A stretch of 64,000 nucleotides of DNA from Terriglobia bacterium (GTDB lineage: Bacteria; Acidobacteriota; Terriglobia; Acidiferrales; UBA7541). Each line of letters begins with the position of its first letter. Position 1 is the stretch's first letter. The notes under the pieces were generated by a model that saw only the letters and a program-made list of their open reading frames with translations, had not been told where the DNA came from and did not search any database. The stretch is from contig JAIQEV010000016.1 of NCBI GenBank assembly GCA_020073585.1, positions 1 through 64,000 on the forward strand, written 5' to 3'. The translations under genes and the position numbers were made by a program. Shown here in pieces: positions 1 through 7,457 of the stretch.

Positions 1-90
1 GATTCCGGGAAAGCGGTGGAGGCCATGAAACAACATATGCTGGAGGAGGAGAAGGCCCTCGTGGCCGCTCTGGAGAAAGGAAAGGCCTGA
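1..90 (+). CDS. 3' end of an upstream gene, possibly the N-terminal half of the hydrogenase small subunit
   Basis: Only the last 29 codons lie in the window, in frame from base 1 to a TGA at 88-90. The tail is charged and helical (ends EKALVAALEKGKA) and carries no motif. The next gene encodes only the C-terminal iron-sulfur half of a [NiFe]-hydrogenase small subunit. The N-terminal flavodoxin-like half, with the Tat signal and proximal-cluster cysteines, must therefore be encoded to the left, and this gene is the natural candidate. That identity is inference from position. Bases 91-163 are non-coding and end in a strong ribosome binding site. Confidence 0.45.
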   Translation, partial: DSGKAVEAMKQHMLEEEKALVAALEKGKA

Positions 91-163
91 GACGGTTTTC
101 TCCCCTTTCCGGGTAAAGGAGACCGCTTCAGAATTTTAATTCACCCAAAAGGAGGAAAGGATT

Positions 164-697
164 ATGGCAAGGGACCTATCATTTATTGGTCGACCCCATG
201 AGTATGAACCCCGGAGGGTATTCTCTCTGACGGGCGCGGATTGGCAGGACCGGGTCAATTTTGACCGTCTCCGAAAGGAGCGTCTTGCCCGAGCCAAGGA
301 ACAAATGGAGATTCACGATCTGGGAGACGAGGGACATCGCAAGGGCTGGTGCCTGTACAAGATGGGTTGCAAGGGGCCAGTGGGCACCTTCAATTGCCCG
401 AACGCGCGCTGGAACGACCAGACCAGCTGGCCGGTAAAGGCCGGGCACGGCTGCCTGGCGTGCGCTTCGCCGCGCTTCTGGGACACCAAGTCGCCGTTCT
501 ACGAGCGGCTGCCGAGCGTGCCGGGATTCGGCGTGGACGTCACCGCCGGGGAGATCGGGCTGGTGCTGACGGGGGCCGTGGCGGGGGCAACGATCGTGCA
601 CGGGATCGCCAGCGCTGTGCGCGACCGCAGACGGGGCTCCGCGGCTCCGCCGCCGGAAACACCTTCCAGCGAGAAAACCACCTCAGGCAAACCTTAG
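164..697 (+). CDS. hyaA: [NiFe]-hydrogenase small subunit, C-terminal half encoded as a separate gene
   Basis: The 177 residues match the C-terminal part of group 1 uptake hydrogenase small subunits, which relay electrons from the NiFe site. Visible are GWCLYKMGCKGP (C63, C69; distal cluster), C78 and the GHGCLAC pair C97/C100 (medial cluster), then FWDTKSPFYERL and a membrane anchor at about 131-151 followed by basic residues, as in HyaA. Normal small subunits exceed 260 residues; the N-terminal domain is missing. The start is sound: AAGGAGG lies just upstream and an in-frame TAA at 137-139 blocks extension. The usual distal-cluster HxxC before RR reads HEYE (H12, E15), so a cysteine ligand is replaced by glutamate. 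About 23 extra residues separate this site from C63. The stop overlaps the ribosome binding site of the large-subunit gene. Confidence 0.85.
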   Translation: MARDLSFIGRPHEYEPRRVFSLTGADWQDRVNFDRLRKERLARAKEQMEIHDLGDEGHRKGWCLYKMGCKGPVGTFNCPNARWNDQTSWPVKAGHGCLACASPRFWDTKSPFYERLPSVPGFGVDVTAGEIGLVLTGAVAGATIVHGIASAVRDRRRGSAAPPPETPSSEKTTSGKP

Positions 698-706
698 GAG
701 GCGTAC

Positions 707-2419
707 ATGGCACGCATCGTAATTGACCCGGTGACGCGGATCGAGGGGCATCTGCGAATCGAGGCGCAGGTCGAGGGCGGCGCCGTGGCGGATGCCTGGA
801 GCTCGGGAACGATGTTCCGCGGGATCGAGCTGATCCTGCAAGGGCGCGACCCGCGCGAGGCGTGGATCTGGACGCAGCGCATCTGCGGAGTGTGCACGAC
901 GGTGCACGCGCTGACCAGCGTGCGCGCGGTGGAGGACGCGCTGGGGATCGAGGTGCCGGACAATGCGCGGCTGATCCGCAACATCATCGGCTCGACGCAG
1001 ACCATCCAGGACCACGTCATCCACTTCTACCACCTGCACGCGCTGGACTGGGTGGACGTGACGCTGGCGCTGAAGGCCGACCCGGGAAAGACGTCGCAGC
1101 TTGCGGAATCGATCTCGGCATGGCCAAAATCCAGCCGGGTGTACTTCAAGATGATCCAGGACCGGGTGAAGGCGCTGGTGGCCAGCAAACAGCTGAGCCT
1201 GTTTTCGAGCGGCTACTGGGGCCATCCGGCCTACAAGCTGCCGCCGGAAGCGAACCTGCTGGCGGTGGCGCACTACATCGAGGCGCTGGAGTTTCAGCGG
1301 GAGTTCATCCGCATCCATGCGGTGCTGGGCGGGAAGAACCCGCACCTGCAGACCTACCTGGTGGGCGGAATGTCCACGGCCATGGATCCCAACGAGCCAC
1401 ACGCGCCGATCAACCCGGAGCGGATCGAGTTCGTGCGCGAGGCGGCCAAGGCCGCGCAGGCGTTTGTGGAGCAGGTGTACATCCCGGACGTGCTGGCGGT
1501 GGCGGGGTTCTACCGCGAGTGGTTCCACTACGGAGAAGGACTGGGGAATTTCCTGGCGTACGGGGAGTATCCGATGCATGGGGTGAAGGACGACAAGAGC
1601 TTCTTCCTGCCGCGCGGGGTGATCCTGAACCGCGACCTGTCCACGGTGCATCCGATGGACCCGAAGAACGTCAGCGAGTACGTGACGCATTCCTGGTACG
1701 ACTACACGGGCGGGAACGGCGCGGCGAAGAATCCCGCCGAGGGCGAGACGCGGCCGAACTACACGGGGCCGAAGCCGCCCTACGAGCAGTTGAACGTGGC
1801 GGAGAAATATTCCTGGCTGAAGGCGCCGCGCTACCAGGACCAGGCGATGGAGGTGGGGCCGCTGTCGCGGATGCTGGTGGCGTATGCGGCGGGGCACGCG
1901 CAGGTGCGCGAGCTGGTGAACGGGGTGCTGGCGAAGCTGAACGCGCCGGCCACGGCGCTCTTCTCGACGCTGGGGCGGATCGCGGCGCGGGCCATCGAGA
2001 CGCAACTGCTGGCGCGCGAGCTGCCCAAGTGGATCGACGAGCTGGACCACAACCTGATGCACGGCAACCTGCGGGTACACAACGGCGAGCGCTGGGACCC
2101 GGCGACGTGGCCAAAGAACGCGCAGGGCTGGGGGTTCCACGAGGCGCCGCGGGGGGCGCTGGGCCACTGGGTGGAGATCGAGGACCGCAAGATCAAGAAC
2201 TACCAGTGCGTGGTGCCGAGCACGTGGAACGCGGGGCCGCGCGACGCCAAGGGGCAGCGCGGAGCCTACGAGGCGGCGCTGCTGAAGACGCCGGTGGCCG
2301 ACCCGGAGCGGCCGGTGGAGTTGCTGCGCACGATCCATTCGTTCGACCCGTGCCTGGCCTGCGCGGTGCACGTCACCGACGCGCGCGGGCACCGGCATGC
2401 CGAGGTTCTGGCCCGCTGA
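707..2419 (+). CDS. hyaB: [NiFe]-hydrogenase large subunit
   Basis: Catalytic subunit that carries the Ni-Fe(CN)2CO centre and oxidises H2. It has 570 residues, normal for group 1 enzymes. The N-terminus VIDPVTRIEGHLRIE is typical. The two active-site motifs are intact: RICGVC (C60, C63) and DPCLACAVH (C549, C552, H555). Fifteen residues follow H555, the usual C-terminal peptide removed by the maturation protease after nickel insertion, and that protease is encoded two genes downstream. The ATG follows TAGGAGG with good spacing. Complete, with no visible defect. Confidence 0.97.
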   Translation: MARIVIDPVTRIEGHLRIEAQVEGGAVADAWSSGTMFRGIELILQGRDPREAWIWTQRICGVCTTVHALTSVRAVEDALGIEVPDNARLIRNIIGSTQTIQDHVIHFYHLHALDWVDVTLALKADPGKTSQLAESISAWPKSSRVYFKMIQDRVKALVASKQLSLFSSGYWGHPAYKLPPEANLLAVAHYIEALEFQREFIRIHAVLGGKNPHLQTYLVGGMSTAMDPNEPHAPINPERIEFVREAAKAAQAFVEQVYIPDVLAVAGFYREWFHYGEGLGNFLAYGEYPMHGVKDDKSFFLPRGVILNRDLSTVHPMDPKNVSEYVTHSWYDYTGGNGAAKNPAEGETRPNYTGPKPPYEQLNVAEKYSWLKAPRYQDQAMEVGPLSRMLVAYAAGHAQVRELVNGVLAKLNAPATALFSTLGRIAARAIETQLLARELPKWIDELDHNLMHGNLRVHNGERWDPATWPKNAQGWGFHEAPRGALGHWVEIEDRKIKNYQCVVPSTWNAGPRDAKGQRGAYEAALLKTPVADPERPVELLRTIHSFDPCLACAVHVTDARGHRHAEVLAR

Positions 2420-2444
2420 GGAACGGCAAAGAAGGAGGCCGACG

Positions 2445-3179
2445 ATGAGTTACATCCCCGTTTACTCCTGGTCCGAGGCCCGGACGGTGGATCCGACGCG
2501 CCGGTCGGTGCGCCTCTACGTCTGGCAACTGCCGGTGCGCATCTCGCACTGGATCGCGGTGCTTTCCGTAGCCGTGCTCTCCTGCACCGGCTACTACATG
2601 CACAATCCGTTCATCATCAGCCGGGGGGCAAACGCGTATCTGATGGGCACGATGCGCTTCATCCACCTGACGGCGGCCTCGGTGTTCATCGGCGCGTTTC
2701 TCCTGCGCATGTACTGGTTCCTGGAGGGGAACAAATGGTCGCGCTGGAGCGCATTCCTGCCGCTGCAGAAGAAGCAGTGGCAAGGCATCGGCCAGATGGT
2801 GAGCTACTACAGCTTCCTGCGCCGGGACCTGATCCACGTCATCGGCCATAATGCCCTGGCCGCCGTCACCTACATGTACATGTTCCTGCTGATGTTCGTG
2901 GAAATCCTGACGGGGCTGGCGCTCTACAGCATGACGCGCAGCAGCCCCCTGCTGAGCGCGCTGATCGGGTGGCTGCCCCGGCTGATTGACATCCAATACC
3001 TGCGCCTCGCGCATTTCTGCATCATGTTCGGCTTCTTCATTTTTGTGATTCACCACGTATACAGCGCGGTGCTGGTTTCCTGGGAAGAGCGCAACGGGCT
3101 GATCGAGAGCATCTTCACCGGCTACAAATTCATGCCCGAGACGGAGCTGGAAGAATCCGAGCGAGACGAAGTGACGTGA
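2445..3179 (+). CDS. hyaC: Hydrogenase b-type cytochrome subunit
   Basis: Membrane dihaem cytochrome b of 244 residues that passes electrons from the small subunit to quinone. It begins YIPVYSWSEARTVDPTRRSVRLYVWQ and then shows four hydrophobic segments. Candidate haem histidines are in RISHW (first segment), the MRFIHLTAA segment, LIHVIGHN and FVIHHVYSA (last segment), as in the HyaC/HupC family. I start at 2445 because AAGGAGG precedes this ATG; the open frame extends 16 codons further upstream into the end of hyaB without a better site. It overlaps the protease gene by one base (TGATG). It implies a periplasm-facing uptake enzyme. Confidence 0.93.
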   Translation: MSYIPVYSWSEARTVDPTRRSVRLYVWQLPVRISHWIAVLSVAVLSCTGYYMHNPFIISRGANAYLMGTMRFIHLTAASVFIGAFLLRMYWFLEGNKWSRWSAFLPLQKKQWQGIGQMVSYYSFLRRDLIHVIGHNALAAVTYMYMFLLMFVEILTGLALYSMTRSSPLLSALIGWLPRLIDIQYLRLAHFCIMFGFFIFVIHHVYSAVLVSWEERNGLIESIFTGYKFMPETELEESERDEVT

Positions 3180-3841
3180 TGCGCGAGGCGATGCGCTTTC
3201 CGGAAGAAGACAGTGACCGCACGCTGGTGCTGGGGCTGGGCAGCCTGATCCAGTCCGACGACGGCGTGGGCGTCTACGCGCAGCAGCAGCTGGAAGCAAA
3301 GCTGCAGGGGAGCGCGCAGGTGGAGTTTCTGGAAGGCGGCACGAAGGGGCTGGAGCTGCTGCCGTATCTACTGGGAGTGCGGCGGCTGCTGGTGCTCGAC
3401 GCCGTGGATGTGGGCGCGGTGGCGGGAGCGGTGATCCGCGTGGCCGGCGAGGAACTGTGCAGCCTGCCGGGCAGCGGCAGCGCGCACGAGATGGCGCTGC
3501 CGGATCTGCTGACGGCGCTGCGCATGCTTGGCCAGGAACCGCCGGAGGTGGTGCTGCTGGGGATCCAGCCAGCCACGACCGAACTGGGCGCGGAGCTCTC
3601 CCCGGTGGTGGCCCGGGCACTGCCGCTGCTGGTGGAAGCGGCGTGGATCGAACTGGCGCGCTGGGCGGCGGTGATTCCCATAACCCGGGGGAGAGGCACC
3701 GAAGCGGTACCCGCCCCGGACGACGTTCTTGGCGACCGCAGAGCGGACGACGTTTTCTGTGACCGCAAAGCGGACAACGTTTTCTGCGACCGCGAAGCGG
3801 TAGACGTTCTTGGTGACCGCAGAGCGGTCGACATGAATTAA
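3179..3841 (+). CDS. hyaD: Hydrogenase maturation endopeptidase with a repeat-encoded C-terminal tail
   Basis: Protease that trims the C-terminus of the hydrogenase large subunit after nickel loading. [14 protein letters not shown] near the N-terminus matches the HybD/HyaD fold. The expected nickel-sensing acidic residues and histidine are present: D in SDDGVG (usually E), D in LDAVD and H in [11 protein letters not shown]. The catalytic family domain ends by about residue 165. The last ~40 residues are four copies of a nine-residue unit resembling DDVxxDRxA, from a 27-bp tandem repeat, and look like an added, probably disordered tail. GTG at 3176 or ATG at 3191 are alternative starts. Confidence 0.9.
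   Translation: MREAMRFPEEDSDRTLVLGLGSLIQSDDGVGVYAQQQLEAKLQGSAQVEFLEGGTKGLELLPYLLGVRRLLVLDAVDVGAVAGAVIRVAGEELCSLPGSGSAHEMALPDLLTALRMLGQEPPEVVLLGIQPATTELGAELSPVVARALPLLVEAAWIELARWAAVIPITRGRGTEAVPAPDDVLGDRRADDVFCDRKADNVFCDREAVDVLGDRRAVDMN
3720..3827 (+). repeat. Four-copy 27-bp tandem repeat inside the hyaD 3' end
   Basis: Four contiguous 27-bp units at 3720-3746, 3747-3773, 3774-3800 and 3801-3827 differ by only a few substitutions. Each contains GACCGCARAGCGG or a close variant. The fourth, with the following bases, forms a perfect GACCGC-AGA-GCGGTC inverted repeat. The reading frame is preserved because 27 is a multiple of three, so the array adds nine residues per copy to HyaD. There are no spacers, so this is not CRISPR. 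Confidence 0.92.
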
Positions 3842-3900
3842 GACTTCCCTGCCCCGCGGCCCGGTCTGCGGTGTAGAATCCGGGCAGGGGGCACGTTCTT

Positions 3901-4170
3901 ATGTGTCTCGCCATACCCGGCAAGATCCTCGCAATTTCCCAAGACAATGGTGTGCGCGCGGGCCGCGTGGAATTTGGCGGCATCGTGCGCGCGGTGTGCC
4001 TGGACTACGTCCCGGAGGCGCAGTCCGGGGATTACGTGATGGTGCACGTGGGCTTCGCCATCAGCCAGGTGGACCGCGAAGAGGCCGAGCGCACCTACGC
4101 GCTGTTGCAGGAAATGGGCCTGCTCGAAGGAGAACTCCCGCCGGAAGAATCGCCCCGCGGGGCGTCATGA
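3901..4170 (+). CDS. hypC: Hydrogenase maturation chaperone HypC
   Basis: Small chaperone of 89 residues that works with HypD to build and deliver the Fe(CN)2CO unit to the large subunit. It begins [10 protein letters not shown]; the N-terminal cysteine is the functional residue of the family. The OB-fold part ([30 protein letters not shown]) is recognisable and the C-terminus is acidic. A GGGGG run about ten bases upstream may serve as ribosome binding site. The last four bases overlap hypD (ATGA), implying coupled translation. About 60 bp separate it from the hyaD repeat tail. Confidence 0.96.
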   Translation: MCLAIPGKILAISQDNGVRAGRVEFGGIVRAVCLDYVPEAQSGDYVMVHVGFAISQVDREEAERTYALLQEMGLLEGELPPEESPRGAS

Positions 4171-5264
4171 AATATCTCGACGAATACCGCGACGAGCGCA
4201 TCGCGCTGGGCCTGGCGGAGCGCATCCGGGAGCGCGTGACGCAGCCCTGGGTGCTGATGGAGATCTGCGGCGGGCAGACGCACACGATCATGAAGTACGG
4301 CATCGAGGATCTGCTGCCGGAGGGCGTGGAGTACGTGCACGGGCCGGGCTGCCCGGTGTGCGTGACGCCGCTGGAGACGATCGACAAGGCCATCGAACTG
4401 GCGTCGCGGCCCGGGGTGACGCTGGTGTCCTACGGAGACATGCTGCGGGTGCCGGGCTCGCAGACCGACCTCTTCCATGTGAAGGCCCAGGGCGGCGACG
4501 TGCGCATCGTCTATTCGCCGCTGGAGGCGCTGAAGATCGCGCGGGGCAACCGCGAGCGCCAAGTGGTGTTCCTGGCGATCGGGTTCGAGACGACGGCGCC
4601 CCCCAACGCCATGACGGTGTGGCAGGCGCAGCGGGAGGGGCTGGAGAATTTTTCCGTGCTGGTGTCGCACGTGCTGGTGCCTCCGGCAGTGCGCTTGCTG
4701 CTGAATTCGCCGGAAAACCGCGTGCAGGGGTTCATCGCGCCGGGGCACGTGTGCACGGTGATGGGCTACCGGCAGTATGAGGAACTGGCGCGGGACTTCC
4801 GCGTACCCATCGTGGTGGGCGGGTTCGAACCGGTGGACCTGCTGGAGGCCACGCTGCTGGCGGTGACGCAACTGGAGCGGGGCGAGGCCCGGGTCGAGAA
4901 TCAGTACGCGCGGTCGGTCACGCGCGCGGGGAACGTGCCGGCGCAGGAGATGGTCGAGCGGGTCTTCGAAGTGGGCGACCAGAAGTGGCGGGGCATCGGC
5001 ACCATCCCGCAGAGCGGGCTGCGGCTGCGCGCGGAGTTTGCGACGTACGATGCGGACAAGCGCTTCGGCATCTCCGACGTGCACGTGGAAGAGCCGGCGG
5101 AATGCATCAGCGCGCTGGTGTTGCAAGGCATCCGCAAGCCGACCGACTGCCCGGCGTTCGGCACGCGGTGCACGCCGGAAAAGCCGCTGGGCGCGCCGAT
5201 GGTTTCCGCGGAAGGCGCCTGCGCGGCCTACTATCACTACCGGCGGCACCGGGTGGCGAGCTGA
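4167..5264 (+). CDS. hypD: Hydrogenase iron-cofactor assembly scaffold HypD
   Basis: Iron-sulfur scaffold of 365 residues on which the CN and CO ligands of the hydrogenase iron are assembled, together with HypC and HypE. Signature motifs are CGGQTH (about residues 34-39), the GPGCPVC motif (about 58-64) and [10 protein letters not shown]. The C-terminal cysteine-rich stretch with DCPAFGTRC ligates the 4Fe-4S cluster. It starts inside the hypC stop codon and is followed after 9 bp by hypE. The frame can be read further upstream through hypC, but the N-terminus MKYLDEYRD matches the family. Confidence 0.97.
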   Translation: MKYLDEYRDERIALGLAERIRERVTQPWVLMEICGGQTHTIMKYGIEDLLPEGVEYVHGPGCPVCVTPLETIDKAIELASRPGVTLVSYGDMLRVPGSQTDLFHVKAQGGDVRIVYSPLEALKIARGNRERQVVFLAIGFETTAPPNAMTVWQAQREGLENFSVLVSHVLVPPAVRLLLNSPENRVQGFIAPGHVCTVMGYRQYEELARDFRVPIVVGGFEPVDLLEATLLAVTQLERGEARVENQYARSVTRAGNVPAQEMVERVFEVGDQKWRGIGTIPQSGLRLRAEFATYDADKRFGISDVHVEEPAECISALVLQGIRKPTDCPAFGTRCTPEKPLGAPMVSAEGACAAYYHYRRHRVAS

Positions 5265-5273
5265 ACGGACCTC

Positions 5274-6335
5274 ATGGCCGAGAAAAGCCCCACGCTGAAC
5301 GGATTCTCCTGTCCCCTGCCGCTGGCGGCGGGCGAGCGCATCTTGCTGGGCCACGGCAGCGGGGGAAAACTGAGCGCGGACCTGCTGCGCGAGCTGATCC
5401 TGCCGGCCTTCGGAAACGAGACCCTGCTGCGGATGGACGATCAGGCGGTGGTGCGCGTGAACGGCTCGCGCCTGGCCTTCACCACCGATTCGTTCGTGGT
5501 GAAGCCGCTGTTTTTTCCCGGTGGGGACATCGGCACGCTGGCGGTGAACGGCACGGTGAACGACCTGGCGATGGGCGGGGCGCAGCCGCTGTGCCTGAGC
5601 ATGGCGTTCATACTGGAGGAAGGGCTGCCGCTGGAGACGCTGCGGCGGGTGGTGTGGTCCTGCCGGGAAGCGGCGCGCGCCGCGGGCGTGGAGATCGTGA
5701 CGGGCGACACGAAAGTGGTGGAAAAAGGAAGCTGCGACGGAATGTTCGTGAACAGCTCGGGTATCGGGGTGGTGCCGGAGGGCGTAAAGCTTTCCGCGGA
5801 CCAGGCGCGGCCGGGCGATCGGGTGATCTTGAGCGGGCCGATCGGCGACCATGGCATCGCCATTCTGGCGCAGCGCGAGGGGATCGAGTTCGAGGGGGCG
5901 CTGGAGAGCGATAGCGCGCCGCTGCACGAACTGGTGGCGGCGATGCTGGCGTATGCGCCGGCGATCCGCTGCCTGCGCGACCCGACGCGCGGCGGGCTTT
6001 CCAGCACGTGCAACGAGATCGCGGGGCAGTCGCGCGCGGGAATGCTGCTGGAAGAGCGGGCCATCGGAGTGCGCGACGCGGTGCGCGGAGCCTGCGAGAT
6101 GCTGGGGCTGGACCCGCTGTACGTGGCGAACGAAGGCAAGCTGGTGGCCGTAGTGGACGCGGGGGCGGCGGAGAACATTCTGAAGGCGATGCGCGGGCAC
6201 GCGCTGGGGCACGAGGCGCAAATCATCGGCACGGTGACGGACGGGCCGCCCGGGCGGGTGCTATTGCGCTCGCGGCTGGGCACCACGCGCATCGTGGATA
6301 TGCTTGCGGGAGATCAACTGCCGCGCATTTGTTGA
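5274..6335 (+). CDS. hypE: Hydrogenase maturation dehydratase HypE
   Basis: Converts a carbamoyl group on its C-terminal cysteine to the thiocyanate that donates cyanide to the hydrogenase iron. It has 353 residues with GHGSGGK near the start, the AIR-synthase-like nucleotide-binding motifs DDQAVV and NDLAMGGAQP, and ends in PRIC, so the essential terminal cysteine (C353) is present. HypF, which loads the carbamoyl group, is not in this window and must be elsewhere if the pathway is complete. Confidence 0.97.
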   Translation: MAEKSPTLNGFSCPLPLAAGERILLGHGSGGKLSADLLRELILPAFGNETLLRMDDQAVVRVNGSRLAFTTDSFVVKPLFFPGGDIGTLAVNGTVNDLAMGGAQPLCLSMAFILEEGLPLETLRRVVWSCREAARAAGVEIVTGDTKVVEKGSCDGMFVNSSGIGVVPEGVKLSADQARPGDRVILSGPIGDHGIAILAQREGIEFEGALESDSAPLHELVAAMLAYAPAIRCLRDPTRGGLSSTCNEIAGQSRAGMLLEERAIGVRDAVRGACEMLGLDPLYVANEGKLVAVVDAGAAENILKAMRGHALGHEAQIIGTVTDGPPGRVLLRSRLGTTRIVDMLAGDQLPRIC

Positions 6336-6339
6336 CGCC

Positions 6340-6687
6340 ATGCACGAACTCGCGATAGCCAACTCGGTCCTGGAAGCCGCACGCACGGAGGCGGAAAAGC
6401 GCCCGGGGATGCGCCTGGCCAAGATCGTGGTGCGCATCGGGGACCTGGCCGGGGTGGACGCCGACTCGCTCTCCTTCTGCTACGAAGCGCTGGTGAAAGA
6501 GACCGACCTGGAGCGCTGCGCGCTGGAGATCGAGCGCATCCCGCAGAGCAACGAGTGCCCACGCTGCCGGCACAATTTCACGGTGGCCAATTTCGAGATC
6601 GCCTGCCCGGCGTGCGGCTCCGTGGAAACGCGCTTCGCGGGCGGCGACGAGCTGGAGCTGGCCTACCTGGAGATGGAGGACGCATGA
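6340..6687 (+). CDS. hypA: Hydrogenase nickel-insertion protein HypA
   Basis: Nickel metallochaperone of 115 residues that hands Ni2+ to the large subunit with HypB. The start is fixed by the family N-terminus MHELAIANSV, whose His2 binds nickel; an upstream in-frame ATG at 6304 would bury this motif. The structural zinc site is CPRC and CPAC, in the second half. It lies 4 bp after hypE and overlaps hypB by four bases (ATGA). Confidence 0.96.
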   Translation: MHELAIANSVLEAARTEAEKRPGMRLAKIVVRIGDLAGVDADSLSFCYEALVKETDLERCALEIERIPQSNECPRCRHNFTVANFEIACPACGSVETRFAGGDELELAYLEMEDA

Positions 6688-7358
6688 ACGTCGTACCCCT
6701 GGAAGGGAAAATCCTCAAGGAGAACGACCGCGTCGCCGCGGAGCTGCGCGCGCGCTTCCAGGAGCATGGGATTCTGTGCCTGAACCTGGTGAGCTCGCCG
6801 GGGGCAGGCAAGACCAGCCTGCTGGAGCGCACGCTGGAATCGTTCGCGCCGGGCGAGCGGGTGGCGGTGCTGACCGGCGACATCCAGACGGACAACGACG
6901 CGGTGCGCCTGGCGCGCGCGGGTTTTCCGGTGCAGCAGATCACCACCGGCGGCACCTGCCATCTCGATGCGCGGATGATCGAAAAGGCGCTGGCGGCGTG
7001 GAATCTCGAGGAGCTCGACCTGCTGCTGATCGAAAATGTGGGCAACCTGGTATGTCCTTCGAATTACGACCTGGGCGAAGCGGCCAAGGTGGTGGTGCTG
7101 AGCGTGGCGGAGGGCGAAGACAAGCCGCTGAAATATCCGGCGATGTTCTTCCGCTCGGAGCTGCTGATCCTGAACAAGGTGGACCTGCTGCCGCACGTGC
7201 CCTTCGACCTGCGCCAGGCGCGCGCGAACGCGCAGCGCGTGCATCCGGGGATCGAGATCCTGGAAGTTTCCTCGCTGACCGGAGAAGGGCTGCCGCGCTG
7301 GCGCGACTGGCTGCAGGCGCGGCGCGCGGCGCTGCGGCGCAGTCTGGCCGCGCCCTAA
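6684..7358 (+). CDS. hypB: Hydrogenase nickel-insertion GTPase HypB
   Basis: SIMIBI-class GTPase of 224 residues that drives nickel insertion with HypA. It has a P-loop SSPGAGKTS, the metal-site TGGTCHLDARM, ENVGNLVCP and the NKVDLLP base-recognition motif. Unlike many HypB proteins it has no N-terminal histidine-rich nickel-storage region and no CxxCGC motif, so its only metal site is the GTPase-domain one. It is the last gene of the hyp run; the next genes are on the other strand. Confidence 0.96.
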   Translation: MNVVPLEGKILKENDRVAAELRARFQEHGILCLNLVSSPGAGKTSLLERTLESFAPGERVAVLTGDIQTDNDAVRLARAGFPVQQITTGGTCHLDARMIEKALAAWNLEELDLLLIENVGNLVCPSNYDLGEAAKVVVLSVAEGEDKPLKYPAMFFRSELLILNKVDLLPHVPFDLRQARANAQRVHPGIEILEVSSLTGEGLPRWRDWLQARRAALRRSLAAP

Positions 7359-7457
7359 AAAGCTGCGCTTGCCACCCAGAGGAGCCCCGAGCAGCCCGGG
7401 GACCCCCAGGGATTTCCGCTGCCAGCGGCTGCAGGACTTTCCCATTTTCAGCAGGTG
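7359..7457. other. Convergent intergenic spacer with short inverted repeats
   Basis: The 99 bp between the ends of hypB and pntB contain CCCCG-agcagcc-CGGGG and CCGCT-gcc-AGCGG inverted repeats but no T-tract, so I do not call a terminator. In one frame the DNA reads CHPEEPRAARG, a string I associate from memory with dispersed intergenic repeats in acidobacterial genomes. That link is unverified. Confidence 0.4.

Noticed and set aside
1-697. Single small-subunit gene interrupted by a simple frameshift
   Set aside because: A TGA at 88-90, an in-frame TAA at 137-139 and a strong ribosome binding site before 164 all point to two genes, although the left part is not visible.
683-2398. Long minus-strand frame opposite the hydrogenase large subunit, and similar long frames opposite or inside lon, hypD, purU and the giant TPR gene
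   Set aside because: These are shadows caused by high GC; their translations are Arg/His/Ala-rich and match no family.
3720-3827. Short direct repeats that could suggest a CRISPR array
   Set aside because: The 27-bp units are contiguous with no spacers and lie in frame inside hyaD.
7359-7457. Rho-independent terminator after hypB or pntB
   Set aside because: The inverted repeats are short and no T-tract follows on either strand.
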